From Crocodylus rhombifer (Eukaryota > Chordata > Crocodylia > Crocodylidae): a stretch of DNA of 64,000 bases. The DNA lies in the NCBI GenBank assembly GCA_038503035.1, contig JAVSML010024012.1:1-64000 (forward strand). Reading direction: 5' to 3'. This document shows, piece after piece, positions 23,035 through 33,523 of this stretch. The notes beneath the pieces are model-generated. The model made no database searches, had not been told where the DNA came from, and saw nothing but the letters and a program-made list of their open reading frames with translations. Every line of letters begins with the position of its first letter. Position 1 is the first letter of the stretch. The position numbers and the translations under genes are program-made.

Positions 23035-23595
23035 TAAAAAAAAGAAAGCAAGATTTGCTGACCAGAAAGGCCAACTGAGTTTGTATATCTAGATACTTAC
23101 ATGGCCTTCATCGCTGTTTTAAGTAACTTAAATAAACCTTAGCAACAGCTGTAAGTGGATGCACTCAGAGGGCACGTCCCCATGAATGGGAAAGTGGCAC
23201 ATATTTGCGCTGCTACTAGTTGTCCCCAGGGAACAGCCCTGCATGTGTGCTCTGGCATATAGCAAGTTGCTGCAGATGGGATAGGGGAGGCTAGGGCCAG
23301 CACCTAGGATGGCCCTAGCAGTCTTACCTAGGGTCCTGGGGACCTCTGGTTTTGGGTGATGTACACAGCCACCACGTGTGCTGCCTCACTTTTTTCTAGC
23401 CCTTTTCTTTTGACACCAGAATCTCCCCGTGTGCAAAAAAACCTGATGCACTGCAAATTAAGAGTATGGTGAACACATGCATGTGCAGCATATGCCGTTT
23501 GCAGTACCACAAATTGCGCATGCATGCTTATCTGGATGCACCCAGAAAGTGGAACAAAGAAGTCTCTAAACCAGTGAAAAACCAGTGCAGTGAAA
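23035..23595 (+). repeat. Unnamed repeat, copy B (interrupted)
   Basis: This copy is collinear with 20690-20925 up to 'ggatgcactcaga' and again from 'agaaagtgg' to 'cagtgcagtg'. It is split at 23170-23543 by a transposon. It may be an old interspersed repeat or a local duplication 2.3 kb apart. Confidence 0.68.
23170..23543. mobile_element. Harbinger-like non-autonomous element with known empty site
   Basis: This 374-bp insertion starts GGGCACGTCCCCATGA and ends with the complement of GGGTGCATCCAGATAA. It is flanked by the trinucleotide AGA on both sides (23167-23169, 23544-23546). The sister repeat at 20690-20925 has a single uninterrupted 'actcagaaagtg' at the same point, which proves insertion and fixes both ends. 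A 3-bp duplication and GGG-starting ends fit PIF/Harbinger, although AGA is not the usual TWA target. Confidence 0.8.
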
Positions 23596-24539
23596 TGAAG
23601 AGATAAAATACAATTTAGATAACTTCATCCCTTGGAAAAAATGATGGAGCAGAAATACATCACTGCTCTGAGCTTAGGTTAGAAAAGAGTACATATGATA
23701 TTGCCATCTACAAGGTCATAGAATGCTACGCCTGTTCACCCACTGGCCTGTGCGACTACGCAGGTGCTTGCCAGAAGGCAGTGTCCATCTATATTTGTGC
23801 TGAATGATGCCGTAATGCCAGAATTCTTTGCATAACTAGATTCTTTTCTCCCTCTTTTGTCACTGCTCCTCCCTCACATCTCCTGTTGCATTCAGAGGTG
23901 CCTTTGGAAGTATCTAGCACAACATTTTAACATGACCTAGACAAGGCCCAGCTTCCCATTATCCTCTCTCCATGCATAGATGTTTTGGGTGAGATGCTGA
24001 GAATGGCTGCCAGAGACGCAGAGGAAAAAGGCAGCGCTCCTCCTTCTTTTTCCTATGGTAATTTGCTTTGATTAATGTTGATAGACATTTTTTTTACTGA
24101 ACAATCCTTGCTGATTTCTGATGTCCTGTTTCTGCCAACTCGCCCAGCCAGCTCACAAGCGTTTTGTTCTAGGTGTTAAATTATGATCAGTAAAGCCCTG
24201 CTGCTTCTGCTTTGTGACCACTCTTTTAATAAGAGCACATGCTATTTGATCCAGGTCAGTGAAGAAGCTACATTTGGAATAGCTGTTTCATTTACAGCTG
24301 TCAAAGACACAGAAAGCTGAGATTAAAATATGTTTATCATGCTTTGATTTTAATCTCCCAAGTCTTCTGACTGGGACTGTTCATGTGTGCTCAAGTGGTT
24401 GAACTGCCACACGCCACTGCCTCATTAGGATTGCTTTAAGTAGCCACATTTAAAACACTGAAGGTTCAGTTATTCATGTTTCAGTAGGAATATCTCTGAT
24501 CTCTCCAACCCAAGAGAAGTTAGTTTCTAAAAATATGCT
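23596..24539. other. Intergenic sequence, nothing recognised
   Basis: Unassigned. No ORF of note. Confidence 0.4.
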
Positions 24540-24811
24540 TCCTCAACCACTTGCCATCTTATGACACTTATTTCCTCCTGACTCTCCTTTTACCCACCTG
24601 ATCACACTTGCAGTGTCTCCCCCACTGTCTCCTTCTTCTTCTATCCCCCATTTCTTTTAGAGTCCATCCAAGGTCCATTCTAGCATTCTTCTCATTCCCC
24701 TGTAGTCTCTCTCTTCAGGAACCTTTATCTTCCTGATACTGATGACTCAAGTCTACTTCAACTCATAGACGCTCTCCCTTCATTCAGTCTAATGACTTGG
24801 CTGATCTCTCT
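24540..24811 (+). mobile_element. L2-like LINE, left part (reverse transcriptase C motif)
   Basis: The translation around 24738-24760 gives T-D-D followed, after a small deletion, by Q-V-Y-F. This is the remnant of the YTDDTQ-Y-F catalytic block of L2-type reverse transcriptases. The C/T-rich upstream sequence fits the same element. The sequence stops at 24811 and resumes at 29639 with the next expected block, so the element is split by the Harbinger-like insertion. Confidence 0.6.
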
Positions 24812-24871
24812 GTGTATATCTACATGAGACTCTTTATTGCAAAGTAACATAGTTTACTGCTCAGTAAGTGT

Positions 24872-25002
24872 GCGCATCTACACATGCACACTCTTATTGT
24901 GCAGTAAACTTCACTACTTACGAGTAAATTTGCTACCTGCAAATGCAAGTAGCAAATTTACTCAAAAGTAGTTACTGCACAGTAGCACAGGTGTAGATGC
25001 CA
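24872..25002. repeat. Near-perfect palindrome within the left end of the Harbinger-like element
   Basis: Arms starting GCATCTACACATG and, from the other strand, GCATCTACACCTG converge on a 20-bp stem (24922-24941 with 24944-24963, 19 of 20 paired) and a 2-nt loop. The whole is a 130-bp foldback. It may be a separate MITE or the subterminal repeat of the larger element, since the flanking 24812-24870 sequence is a diverged copy of the same arm. Confidence 0.7.
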
Positions 25003-25271
25003 ACTGGGGGCAAATATACTCCAGTCAGTCTTGTCACTAGGGGGCCAGCCTGAGCTCAGCCCCAGGGTCCAGGGACTAGGAGCCTCTCCTGCCCCAGCCA
25101 CAGGCACTTTAGAAACCTGCAGGCATTTTGAGCCCTGGGACACAATAGCAGGGAGCCTGGAAGGACTGTTGGCCTCTACTGCCCCTACACAGGCCACAGA
25201 CTACCTGTATCAGCCTGCCTGCACCCCAGTACCACTGCCTGGCACCACAGTGCCATACTACTGACAGTGCC

Positions 25272-25880
25272 ATGCCATCCATGTCTGCTGGCTACTTCAG
25301 GCTGCTGCCAGCACCCAGGCCCAACTCCTGGCCACCAGGGCCAGCTCTAGATGCCCACAGCCAATCCACAGACCCTGCTGTGGGGCATTGCCTTATCATG
25401 CAGCTCCTAGTCCCACACTGTACCCCTGCACTGGGTGCTGCAGGCAGCTTCCCAGGCCCGGCAGCAGCAGAGGCCTGGAAAGCCAGTGCAGGAGGTTGGA
25501 TGGCATCCTCACCCACACCACATACTGCCACCTGGGGCCTCAACTGGTCCATGGAAGAAACTGGTGACCCTGTGGCACTGAGGAAGGCAGAGGTGCAGTG
25601 GAAGTTCACGTGGGGCAGGCATTCCAATGTACATGTCTACAAGGGGATGTCAGGCCAGATGCAGAAGCACAGGCACAAACAGCTGGTGCAGCAGTGCTGC
25701 ATAAAGGTCAAGGCCTTGTGGGCACAATCACCGACCACAACTGTTGGCTGAGGAGTGCTCTCAGGTCAATGCCCTTTATGTGTCCAGATGCCACCGGGTC
25801 CTGGATGCCACCCTCATGCCTCAAGACCCAGGCCACTGCCATGCTGTGTACTGAGCACAGGTGGTTTGTCCACACCCCCT
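25272..25880 (+). pseudogene. Decayed Myb/SANT-like DNA-binding ORF of a transposon
   Basis: The 159-codon frame starting at 25272, and then the frame starting at 25598, together show a pattern of transposon-encoded Myb/SANT-like DNA-binding proteins. A Trp-containing helix is followed by YKGMSGQMQKHRHK, then QQCCIKVKALW (compare the family's QQCR-K-KEL block), then DHN in the next frame. In Harbinger-type elements such proteins accompany the transposase and bind the element's ends. Here a frameshift near 25720 breaks the domain and stop codons follow. The assignment rests on motif recognition only. A degraded gene of another transposon class that carries this domain is possible. Confidence 0.5.
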
Positions 25881-25960
25881 AGGGATGCCAGGAGCCCATC
25901 CCACTAAGCTCCCTCCCCCAGCCTCTACCAGCAGCTCAGGGAGCATGGGCCAGCGCCTGC

Positions 25961-26131
25961 CCAACTTTCAAGAGAAGTGATGCTTGCTCCTACCCTGGGG
26001 GTCTTTCAAAGGAGGGTACATAGGCACCTTGCTGGGATCATTTGACCCCAGCATTCTTTCCTACCCATGGCAGGGTGTCGGACTTGATGATCTGCTCAGG
26101 TCCCTTCCAACCCCACCAACTATAAAACTAT
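25961..26131 (+). mobile_element. CR1 LINE, 3' tail only
   Basis: 'ctcctaccctgggggtctt', 'accttgctgggatcatttga' and 'gatctgctcaggtcccttcc' match in order the 3' end of the CR1 at 42078-42893, ending in 'ccaactataaaact'. It is a short 5'-truncated insertion of that subfamily within the Harbinger-like element. Confidence 0.85.
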
Positions 26132-27473
26132 GCCCCAATGGCTGCACAACCTCAGCCCCAGACACAAGGCATAAGCAGTCACATCACGACCAGCCATCAG
26201 CAGCCAGATTCTTCCTGGAGGGAGACCCTCCCCAGACACCCACATGCTGCACCCCACAACCTGAAGAGTTTACCATGAGCCGCACACCACTGCCGCCAAC
26301 AGAGCCACCAGACAAGCTAGTGCTGCCTACCTGATAAGCCCCATACTGGGGGGAGGGCCATCTCTACCCCAGTCCCAGCCCCGGCCCCAGCCCTGTACCC
26401 TGCCCAGGTTGGCCGCACTCCCCTAGCCCCATTTCCCCCCCCCCCCAGCATACAGGGGGGCAGGAGACAGTGAAAAACTTTATAAAGCAGCCTGTGCCCC
26501 TGCAAGTAGGAGGGCACAGGCTTTTCAGACACTGAGGAATGTGTCAATGCCAGCAGCCATGTCCTCCTCAGCTGTGCAGGGCAAGGATATGTAGCACAGC
26601 CACAGGTAGCCCTCCAGGCAGTCACAGAGATTGTGGGGCAATCCAGGCTTTCCCCCAACACTATCAAAGATCAGAGTCCCATGCCAGATGTGTAGGTGCA
26701 CCCAGGGCACCATGGCCATTAGCAGCAGCAGGGTATAGGGGTTTGGGCATGCCTTGGTCCACACAAACAGCAGAGCCTGGGACATGCACAATAGGGGCAG
26801 TGCTGGTGTGGGGGAGACTGGCCCAAGGTTGCCTCCCCCAGTGAGGCCTCCTGTGAGGAGGGTGGGAGTATGGGCACTTACTTCCATGTCCCAGTCATCT
26901 GGGAGCCCTGTGCCCTCTGAGCTTGGGTGCCATGGGCTGGTGGCAGCACAGAGAGTGGCTGTCCTGCAGGAGGAGGAGGTGGGGAGCAGGGTCGCAAGCC
27001 ATGGCAGCAGGTGCTGCCAGGAACCTGCCCTGTTCCAGCCTAGGAATAGGGCAGGGGAGGCAGGCTGCCAGCACCCAGTGGCCCACCAGCCCCTGGGGAG
27101 CAAGCAGCAATAGGGAAGCTCAGCCACCAGCTACCTGGGCCAAGGCCTGCCTGGCTGACTTACCATGGTCTGTGGGCAGCCATGCATTCCCAACCCCTGA
27201 TCTAAGGCCAGGCAGCACATGAGGCCCTGGTACAGAACATCTTATCTCAGAAATGTTGCAAACTCTCACAGACAGCTTCTTTCTATTAGCTTTGCAGGCC
27301 CTGCAGCTGCAAGTGGAGGAGCAGCCACAGTTGACACCCAGAATGCAGCCTCAGGGTTGCTGCAACCCATGACTGGGGCTCTATAGATGTAGCAGCTCTG
27401 CAAGAGAAGGACCCAGGACTGGACCCTTCTCCTAGACTGGCTGGTTACGTGCATAGAGGACTAGCTGGGAAAT
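26132..27473. other. GC-rich interior of the Harbinger-like element
   Basis: Apart from a C-tract near 26435-26448, I see only long open frames caused by GC richness. The largest is a 200-codon minus-strand frame at 26525-27127 with Cys/Trp-rich content and no recognisable domain. It could be a remnant of a second transposon gene, but nothing supports that beyond position. Confidence 0.35.
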
Positions 27474-27704
27474 ATGTGGATGTGGCACATGGAGGACATT
27501 TGCCAGAACAGGTGGCAAGTGGAGGACATGGCCAATAAGGACACTCAGTGGGTAGAGCACATTGTTCACAAAGACACACAGGACTGGGTGGACCAGGAAT
27601 TCAGGGCACAGCTCCTGGCCCTGGAGTGGAACCATGTGGAGGCCCTGCAGGAGCAGGGCACACTCATGGCCCAGAGAATGGAAGCCATGGAAGAGGACCA
27701 CTAA
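27474..27704 (+). pseudogene. Coiled-coil-like C-terminal ORF remnant of the transposon
   Basis: This 76-codon frame is rich in Glu, Gln, His and Leu with a heptad-like stretch (LLALEWNHVEALQEQG, then MAQRMEAMEE). It is followed by a Pro-rich segment in other frames. Myb/SANT-like transposon proteins commonly end in such a helical tail, and this lies on the same strand as the Myb-like remnant and 1.3 kb upstream of the AATAAA. The link between the two pieces is inference. Confidence 0.38.
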
Positions 27705-28051
27705 ATGCTGCACACCATCCTCATCCTGGCAGTCACTTCCATGCCACTTGCTGCCCAGCCCCCGACCCTGGCTCCAACAGTCCTCTGGTAGCCACCTGCC
27801 ACCAAGCAGCAGAACCTCTCTGTGGGCCTGGGTGGAGGTCCAGCACCACCTCCACAGCCAGAAGCCTCTGCCCTGGCCCCTGCCCCAGGTACCCCACCAC
27901 CCAATCCTGCAGTGGGGCCAGGACCATGCAACAGCCCTGCTGGCCATAGCCACCAGCTGCCAGAGGGAGAGCTACCTGCACTGGGGGAGAAGCAGCCACT
28001 GTCACCTGTGGGTGAGCCCCCTGTCTGCCAGGCTCCCTGCTATGTGTGCAC

Positions 28052-28786
28052 TAGGGCTATGTGAAGCTTCAGTGGCTGACTCAATTTGGTGGAGATTCGG
28101 CCCAATTTGGTGGCCAAATCTCTGAATCTGAATCATATCAGGAGACCCTTTAATCTCTCCAAATTGAATTGGAACCCTCCAAATCAATTAGGAGATATTC
28201 AGAGAGCTTCAATGATTCAGACATAGACACAACTTTAAATGTTTTTTCTACAAACCTCAAGGTACCAGGCAGTTCATGAATGCTGAGATGGTGGGGCAAA
28301 TGGAGTGTCCCATGGGAATTCAGGGGGGTCCCCAGCATGCTTGGCAGTGGACCTGGAAATGGACAAAAAGCACTTCTGGTCCACTTCCGGGTCTGCTGCA
28401 CAGCATGTGGGGGACCCCCCGCTTACCCCTTGGCTCAGTGCCTGGTGCCCCCTGGGTCTGGGGGGACACCTGGGGTCCTCCCGCAGCTGATCGCCAAGCC
28501 AGGAGAGCACAGGGGGGGTCCCCCTTATGCTCCTGTGGGATGCTCCATCTGTCCCAGCATCGCAGCATTCACGAGCCGCTCCACGTACCTCAAGGTATGT
28601 AGAAAAAACATTTAAAGCTGTGTCTATGGCTGAATTGCTGGTTCTCTGAATCAGCATTGAATCTTCAGATTCAGATTCAGACAAATTGAATCAGGACTGT
28701 GATCTAAATCAATTAATCAAATCACCGTCCCCGATTTAGACTGAATCCTAATTTGAATCAAATACAGCCTGCTTTGCACACCACTA
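28052..28786. mobile_element. Palindromic hAT-like element, complete copy
   Basis: This 735-bp element starts TAGGGCTATGTGAAGC; the opposite-strand right end is TAGTGGTGTGCAAAGC (11 of 16 match). The 8-bp flanks GTGTGCAC (28044-28051) and GTGTGCCC (28787-28794) match at seven positions. The arms are long reverse complements. For example 'agacatagacacaacttta' near 28216 pairs with 'aaagctgtgtctatggct' near 28614, and 'ttttttctacaaacctcaag' pairs with the complement near 28590. The centre is GC-rich. There is no transposase. It is inserted in the Harbinger-like element. Confidence 0.82.
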
Positions 28787-29035
28787 GTGTGCCCCTGCAG
28801 AAGAATAACCAGAGGCTGGGGTGCTGGCCACCTGTCTCTGGGCTCCACCCCCTGGGTAACCCCACCCCACAGCTCCCCACCCCCTTAGGACATGCACACA
28901 ACCACAGCACTTCACTTGTTGTAAATAGCTTGTACAGGGAAGAGGGTGTTTTATTGGTGGTAGGTGGGATTGGTAGTGGAAGTGCTCTATTGTTGGGGAG
29001 GGAGGGGGGAGAAGAGGTCTGCTTTTGGTGAGGGC

Positions 29036-29041
29036 AATAAA
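29036..29041 (+). terminator. Candidate polyadenylation signal of the transposon gene
   Basis: AATAAA is followed by a TGTTTTTCTG stretch. It lies on the same strand as, and downstream of, the Myb-like and coiled-coil ORF remnants. Confidence 0.45.
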
Positions 29042-30184
29042 ATGTTTTTCTGAGAAATGTCCACAGTGAGCATGGTGCTGGGGGTGAGGCAGGAGCAGGT
29101 CCATGGGCAGCTGTCCAGGTGGGCTACAGTGGGGAGTGCAGGAGGAGGTGGTCAGCCAGTGTCTCTCACACCTGATGCCCTGGCCACCACTGAAGGGTGT
29201 AAGGCTCACCCAGAGCCTTGGTGGCAGGGGCCTGCTGGGAAAGCAGAGCCAGCACTATAGGCAGAAGGAGCTCAGAGTGCTGGGCATCACTTCCAGGGGC
29301 AGAGGTTAGAGAAGCCATGGTGCAGGAAGAAGAGCTACCATGCACTGGCCCCAGCCTCTGCATGCTGCTCTTGGTCAGAAAACTTGCTGGCCAGGGAGCA
29401 GAGAGTGGGCATACCTAAAAAAGATGGCTGCCAGCTGCTGGCAGCTGCAACCAGAGCGCTGGTGGAGGTAGGGGCCCATTTTAGAGCTGCAGGAAGTGGG
29501 AGCAGCTTGCTGGTAGGAGCAGCAAATCTGCTCCCATGACCCTGCACGTGAAGAGACCTACCCAGGAGCATTTATGCACCAGGAGCATTTACTCCCAAGT
29601 AAACTGGCCCCAGATCAAATGAATGTGTAGCTGCACCCTTTAACATCTATTCCTGGATGTCAACTTATCATCTTAAGTTAACTATAGCTAAAATTGAGCT
29701 CTTGATTTTTAGCCTCATGCCTTCCCCTTACCTCACTTTCTCTGTCATCATGACCACCACCATTCTCCCAGACATTCTGGCACATAAACTGTGTGTTGTA
29801 TTTGATTGGCCTTCTCACTGAATCCACGTGCTGAACCCTTTCTAAACCTTCCTGCTGCTTCTTACATACCATCTCTAAAACCCAATATTTCTTCTCCACA
29901 CAGACAAAATTCTCAGCAAATCATTTCATTCTGTGTATTTCAACCACATGTTTAGGCCTTGACTAGGACCAACTTGGAGCCCTGAATTCAACCCAGAATT
30001 CTGCTTTTTAACACCATCTCCCTGAATCATTGCTTTAACATCAACTTCCTCTCTGAGCCCCCGCCTTGCCTTCATTCACTTTAATATCCAAAACAAGCCT
30101 TTTCTCTTTACTTTTAAGATCTTTCCTAACTTAGTTCATGTAGTAAGTACATCTTTATCCTACAAGCCTTTATCTCTAGAACTG

Positions 30185-30480
30185 GGTAAACAATGGATTT
30201 TTGTATGTGGTATCCAAACTGAAAACTAGGGGGGAAAAAGTTAATGCTGAAATCATTTCTCATTTTGAAATAAGAAGATCCTCATTTTGGGTCAGTCTGA
30301 AATGTCTTTCATTTTACACAACATTAAATGTTTTGTGTCATTTTGGGGCTTTTTAAACTTTTGTTTAAAACTTTTTAAAAATATCCCTCAATTTTAAAAT
30401 GAAAAATACTGCTTCAAAATGAAAAGTCAAAACGTTTTGTTCACAAATATAAAAATTAAATATTCTGCCATTTTGTTAAA
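30185..30480. repeat. Repeat built of 'attttgaaat' and its complement
   Basis: Blocks such as 'catttctcattttgaaat', 'gaaatgtctttcatttt', 'ttaaaatgaaaaat' and 'caaaatgaaaag' alternate on both strands, giving a partly foldback A/T-rich repeat. The family is not named. Confidence 0.4.
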
Positions 30481-30704
30481 TTTTCTTCCCACATTGTCAC
30501 CAGAACTATTTGCTAAATTTACCCTGAATTTTGGAAGCTCCAGTCTTCTACACCCAAAATCCATTTCACAGGAAATTAACTGTGTTGAAAAAAATTAACC
30601 TAGATCTATTTATCACCTGCTGGTAAATTTCTCCCTTAAACACCTCCAGGATTTTTTCCATGGGGTCTTATGCCCTGGTGGAAAAAGCTCATAAAGTGTT
30701 AATA

Positions 30705-30870
30705 GCCATTACCTGGGGGCTGGAGTGGTATGGGCATTAAGGCGCACGGTTGACAGCTCAGAGGTCACAGGTCTGAGGCCAAAGCAGAAGAGCTCACAGT
30801 GTGGTCATATCAGATTCCAACAAATCTGTGAATTCTGCTAAATACGTTGTCACAAGGACATGAAAAGGAA
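30705..30870 (+). repeat. tRNA-derived SINE
   Basis: 'tggagtggtatgggcatt' followed by 'aaggcgcacgg' resembles a Pol III A box. 'gaggtcacaggtctgaggcc' about 35 bases on resembles a B box (GGTTCGAxxCC with changes). A non-tRNA body follows. The copy is old. Confidence 0.5.
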
Positions 30871-31215
30871 GGAAGCCATTACCTTACAAATCTTCTCTAA
30901 GATTCATTTTCTTCATGACCCTTACAAACCCCAGTTTGCTGATTATGGCAAGCAGTGTTTCATTCCTCTTTTTTTCTCTCTACCATTAAACCCACATAGA
31001 AAAAACCCCCAAAACTAACTACTACATTCCATGGAACTAACAAAGCATTGCCAATTCTTCACCATTTTAATTTGCTTGTCTGTTATATACTCTGCCCATT
31101 GTCTAATTGTGCCCATGGTTGAAAACCCTTTAGGGCAGGGATTATCTATGTTTGTATAGCATTCAGCACCAAAGGATGTCAACTGCTATTGAGACTACTG
31201 TTATTGAGAATATTT

Positions 31216-33523
31216 TATAAATATTCACAACTACTTCTATTACTACCACTTTGACTCCCACAAAGTTTTATCTCCATTAAATATCTTACCCTTCCTCAGT
31301 TTTAGCCTCAGGAGCCCTTCTAGTATCTAAATACTTTCAGCTTGCACAAATACAATATATTTGCACACTCTGCCTGCAGGCTTATGCCTTGCTTTTAGAC
31401 ACAGGTGCATCTGTTCTTCCTTCCTTTTAAATGCCTCTTCCCTATTCTTCCCTCAGTAGGTTTGTTTAAACCCAATGAACCCACTTACTGGGAAAACTCT
31501 AAAATTATGCTTAAAGTTTTGTTTGAATACTACCCTAGAGCACTGTGCAGACTGGTATGTGCTGAACAGGTAGTTAGATCTCAAATGTCTCAATGTGCAC
31601 ATTCAAACATGATTTTCAGTGTGTGCAAAAACTTAAAAGTAGAGACCAGACTGAGTTCCTTTTCACTAATTATCCCATAAATACAATGTTACTATACCAT
31701 CCTACTTATAAAAGTGGTGTTTTCTAGATTGCTTATCATCCCAAGCCCAGACTGAACTCACATGGATAATAAATTCTCTCTTACCAATGAAAAAAGTGTT
31801 GCTCTCCAATCGGGGGTTTGAGGTTATTGGCAGGGTACAGAGGAAGCTCCCTATGAGGCTGCTGTATTATGATTCACACAACCCTGTGCAGCTGGAGGGT
31901 AAACAGGAAACTCCTACTGTGCCAACCCATCAACCTTTGTAAACATAAGCATTAAATGAAAAACAATAGGCAAGAACATATTATGCCAATTATATATGTA
32001 GAATGTATTATTTGAAGGCATCTGGTCTGAATAAAAATAGCTTTCCAAGGAATTTCACTGCCATTCTGTTTTCTAAATGCAAAAGTGTTGGTAAGATAAC
32101 TTTTTAAGTAAAAATTTATATGGTAGCAAACTGACTTCAAATCACGGTATTTTACTCACTTTTCACTTTTTTATTCCTATTTTCCCACTATATTGCTTAC
32201 AGAAAAGTAACTCACCTCAGCACATGGCTCCTTGTAGGGTTTCAGGCCAGTTTATTTTTGCCATCTCCTATGGCTTCTCCTAGCATCACCCACAGCTTCA
32301 ATCAACGACGTCCGGCAAATGAGAAGATTAAAAAAGTTCCAAATTCAAGCACGTTATGGAAAATGTATAGCTTAGAAACAGAATTTCAAAGAGCAACACT
32401 GATCTATGGATAAATAGATTTTGATTCATTTAATAATGTTCCTTTTCACAATTGTAATAATTTAAAACAGCTTTGGAAACCAAGAACTGATTCTCTGAAA
32501 CATTTCACACTCCATTTTAAATTCTGGGAAAGACCAAGGAAAGCTTATTTTATCAAACCTATTGATCTAGACAAATTGGCCCAGATTCACCTTTTGGGTA
32601 ATCCTACATAAAAGACTTATACAGGAGCCTCTTCCCTTCAGCCTTGTGCTAAGAAGGCATTAATGGGTCTGGTGAAATTCTGGAGTTTCTTCTGAGCATG
32701 GATTGAGATTTCACATTTATTTGAACCCACAACTTGAAAGAGGAAAAAAAGGAGAAGGGAAAAAATCCTGACAAAACAAATAAAATTTTATCTGAACAGT
32801 AAACCAACACGTTCCACATAGGCCTTGAAATGCTGTATTTTATGCCTCATTCACAAAGAAACCACATATACCACTGGAATGAGGTCTCTACCAGGAAGAG
32901 GACAACTTCAGGGTCAAAATACATATTTAGCAAGAAAACAATAAAATAATAGATCAAAAAAACTTATTTTACTATATAAAATTATTGCATCTCAAGAAGA
33001 TCTGACTCTTATCATCTTCTTTCATGTTTGTGAACAAAAAGAGCATGAAATATGAACACTTAGGCAAAGTGACTTAAATACTAAAAGAAAAATTGTGCAA
33101 TACAATTAGTGATGCATGAACATACCAAAATCCAGAGGTCTGGATATTCTCCTGAATCTATCAGAGGCTCTTTATTTTAAAAAAGTGTGCTGTAGCTATC
33201 ATCAGCATGACCACAAAAGATTTCCTGGCAATAGCAGAAGCAAAAGACTGCAAGAGTAAACTTTGCTAATAGTATTTCATAGTTTTAATTTTGGAACCAT
33301 TTGAAACAAGGAAGGACAGAGATACAGCTTGGGAAGGGAAAAGTATTCAGCCTGATTAATGTTTCAGTTCAAATTCAGGTTGATCTTTTTAATTGTTGTT
33401 ATTTTTAATCTGAATGGGTTCATTCATCATTGCTTGTTATTGGCAGCAGGAGTCCTATTACATAGTATTACAGGATTTGGTACTGATGTTTCAAAACACT
33501 GTAAGTAACCACATTTCAAGCTG
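31216..33523. other. Intergenic sequence, no gene recognised
   Basis: A/T-rich, with short open frames only. I see no repeat boundary or exon. Confidence 0.45.

Larger units (their letters stand above)
24812..29638 (+). mobile_element. Harbinger-like DNA transposon, about 4.8 kb, inserted in the L2-like LINE
   Basis: The left end GTGTATATCTACATGAG and the complement of the right end GGGTGCAGCTACACATTC are imperfect inverted repeats. The flanking triplets TCT and TTT could be a decayed 3-bp duplication. The strongest support is the host: the LINE reading frame breaks at 24811 and continues at 29639 with S-W-M-x-x-x-H-L-K-L. Inside are a Myb/SANT-like ORF remnant on the + strand, a coiled-coil-like ORF, an AATAAA signal, and later insertions of CR1 and a palindromic hAT. 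I recognise no DDE transposase, so it is decayed or lost. GC content is clearly higher than the surroundings. Confidence 0.55.
29639..31215 (+). mobile_element. L2-like LINE, right part and 3' end
   Basis: It continues the LINE of 24540-24811. The first codons read N-I-Y-S-W-M-S-T-Y-H-L-K-L...K-I-E-L-L-I-F, the block that follows the catalytic YxDD motif in L2-type elements. It ends in 'aaccctttagggcaggga' and 'tttgtatagcattcagcac', which match the L2-type 3' tail. Younger or separate repeats interrupt it at about 30185-30480 and 30705-30870. Confidence 0.6.

Noticed and set aside
25292..28684. Many overlapping ORFs of 80-200 codons on both strands
   Set aside because: GC-rich transposon interior gives long open frames in several frames at once. 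Only the + strand SANT-like and coiled-coil-like pieces show family features.
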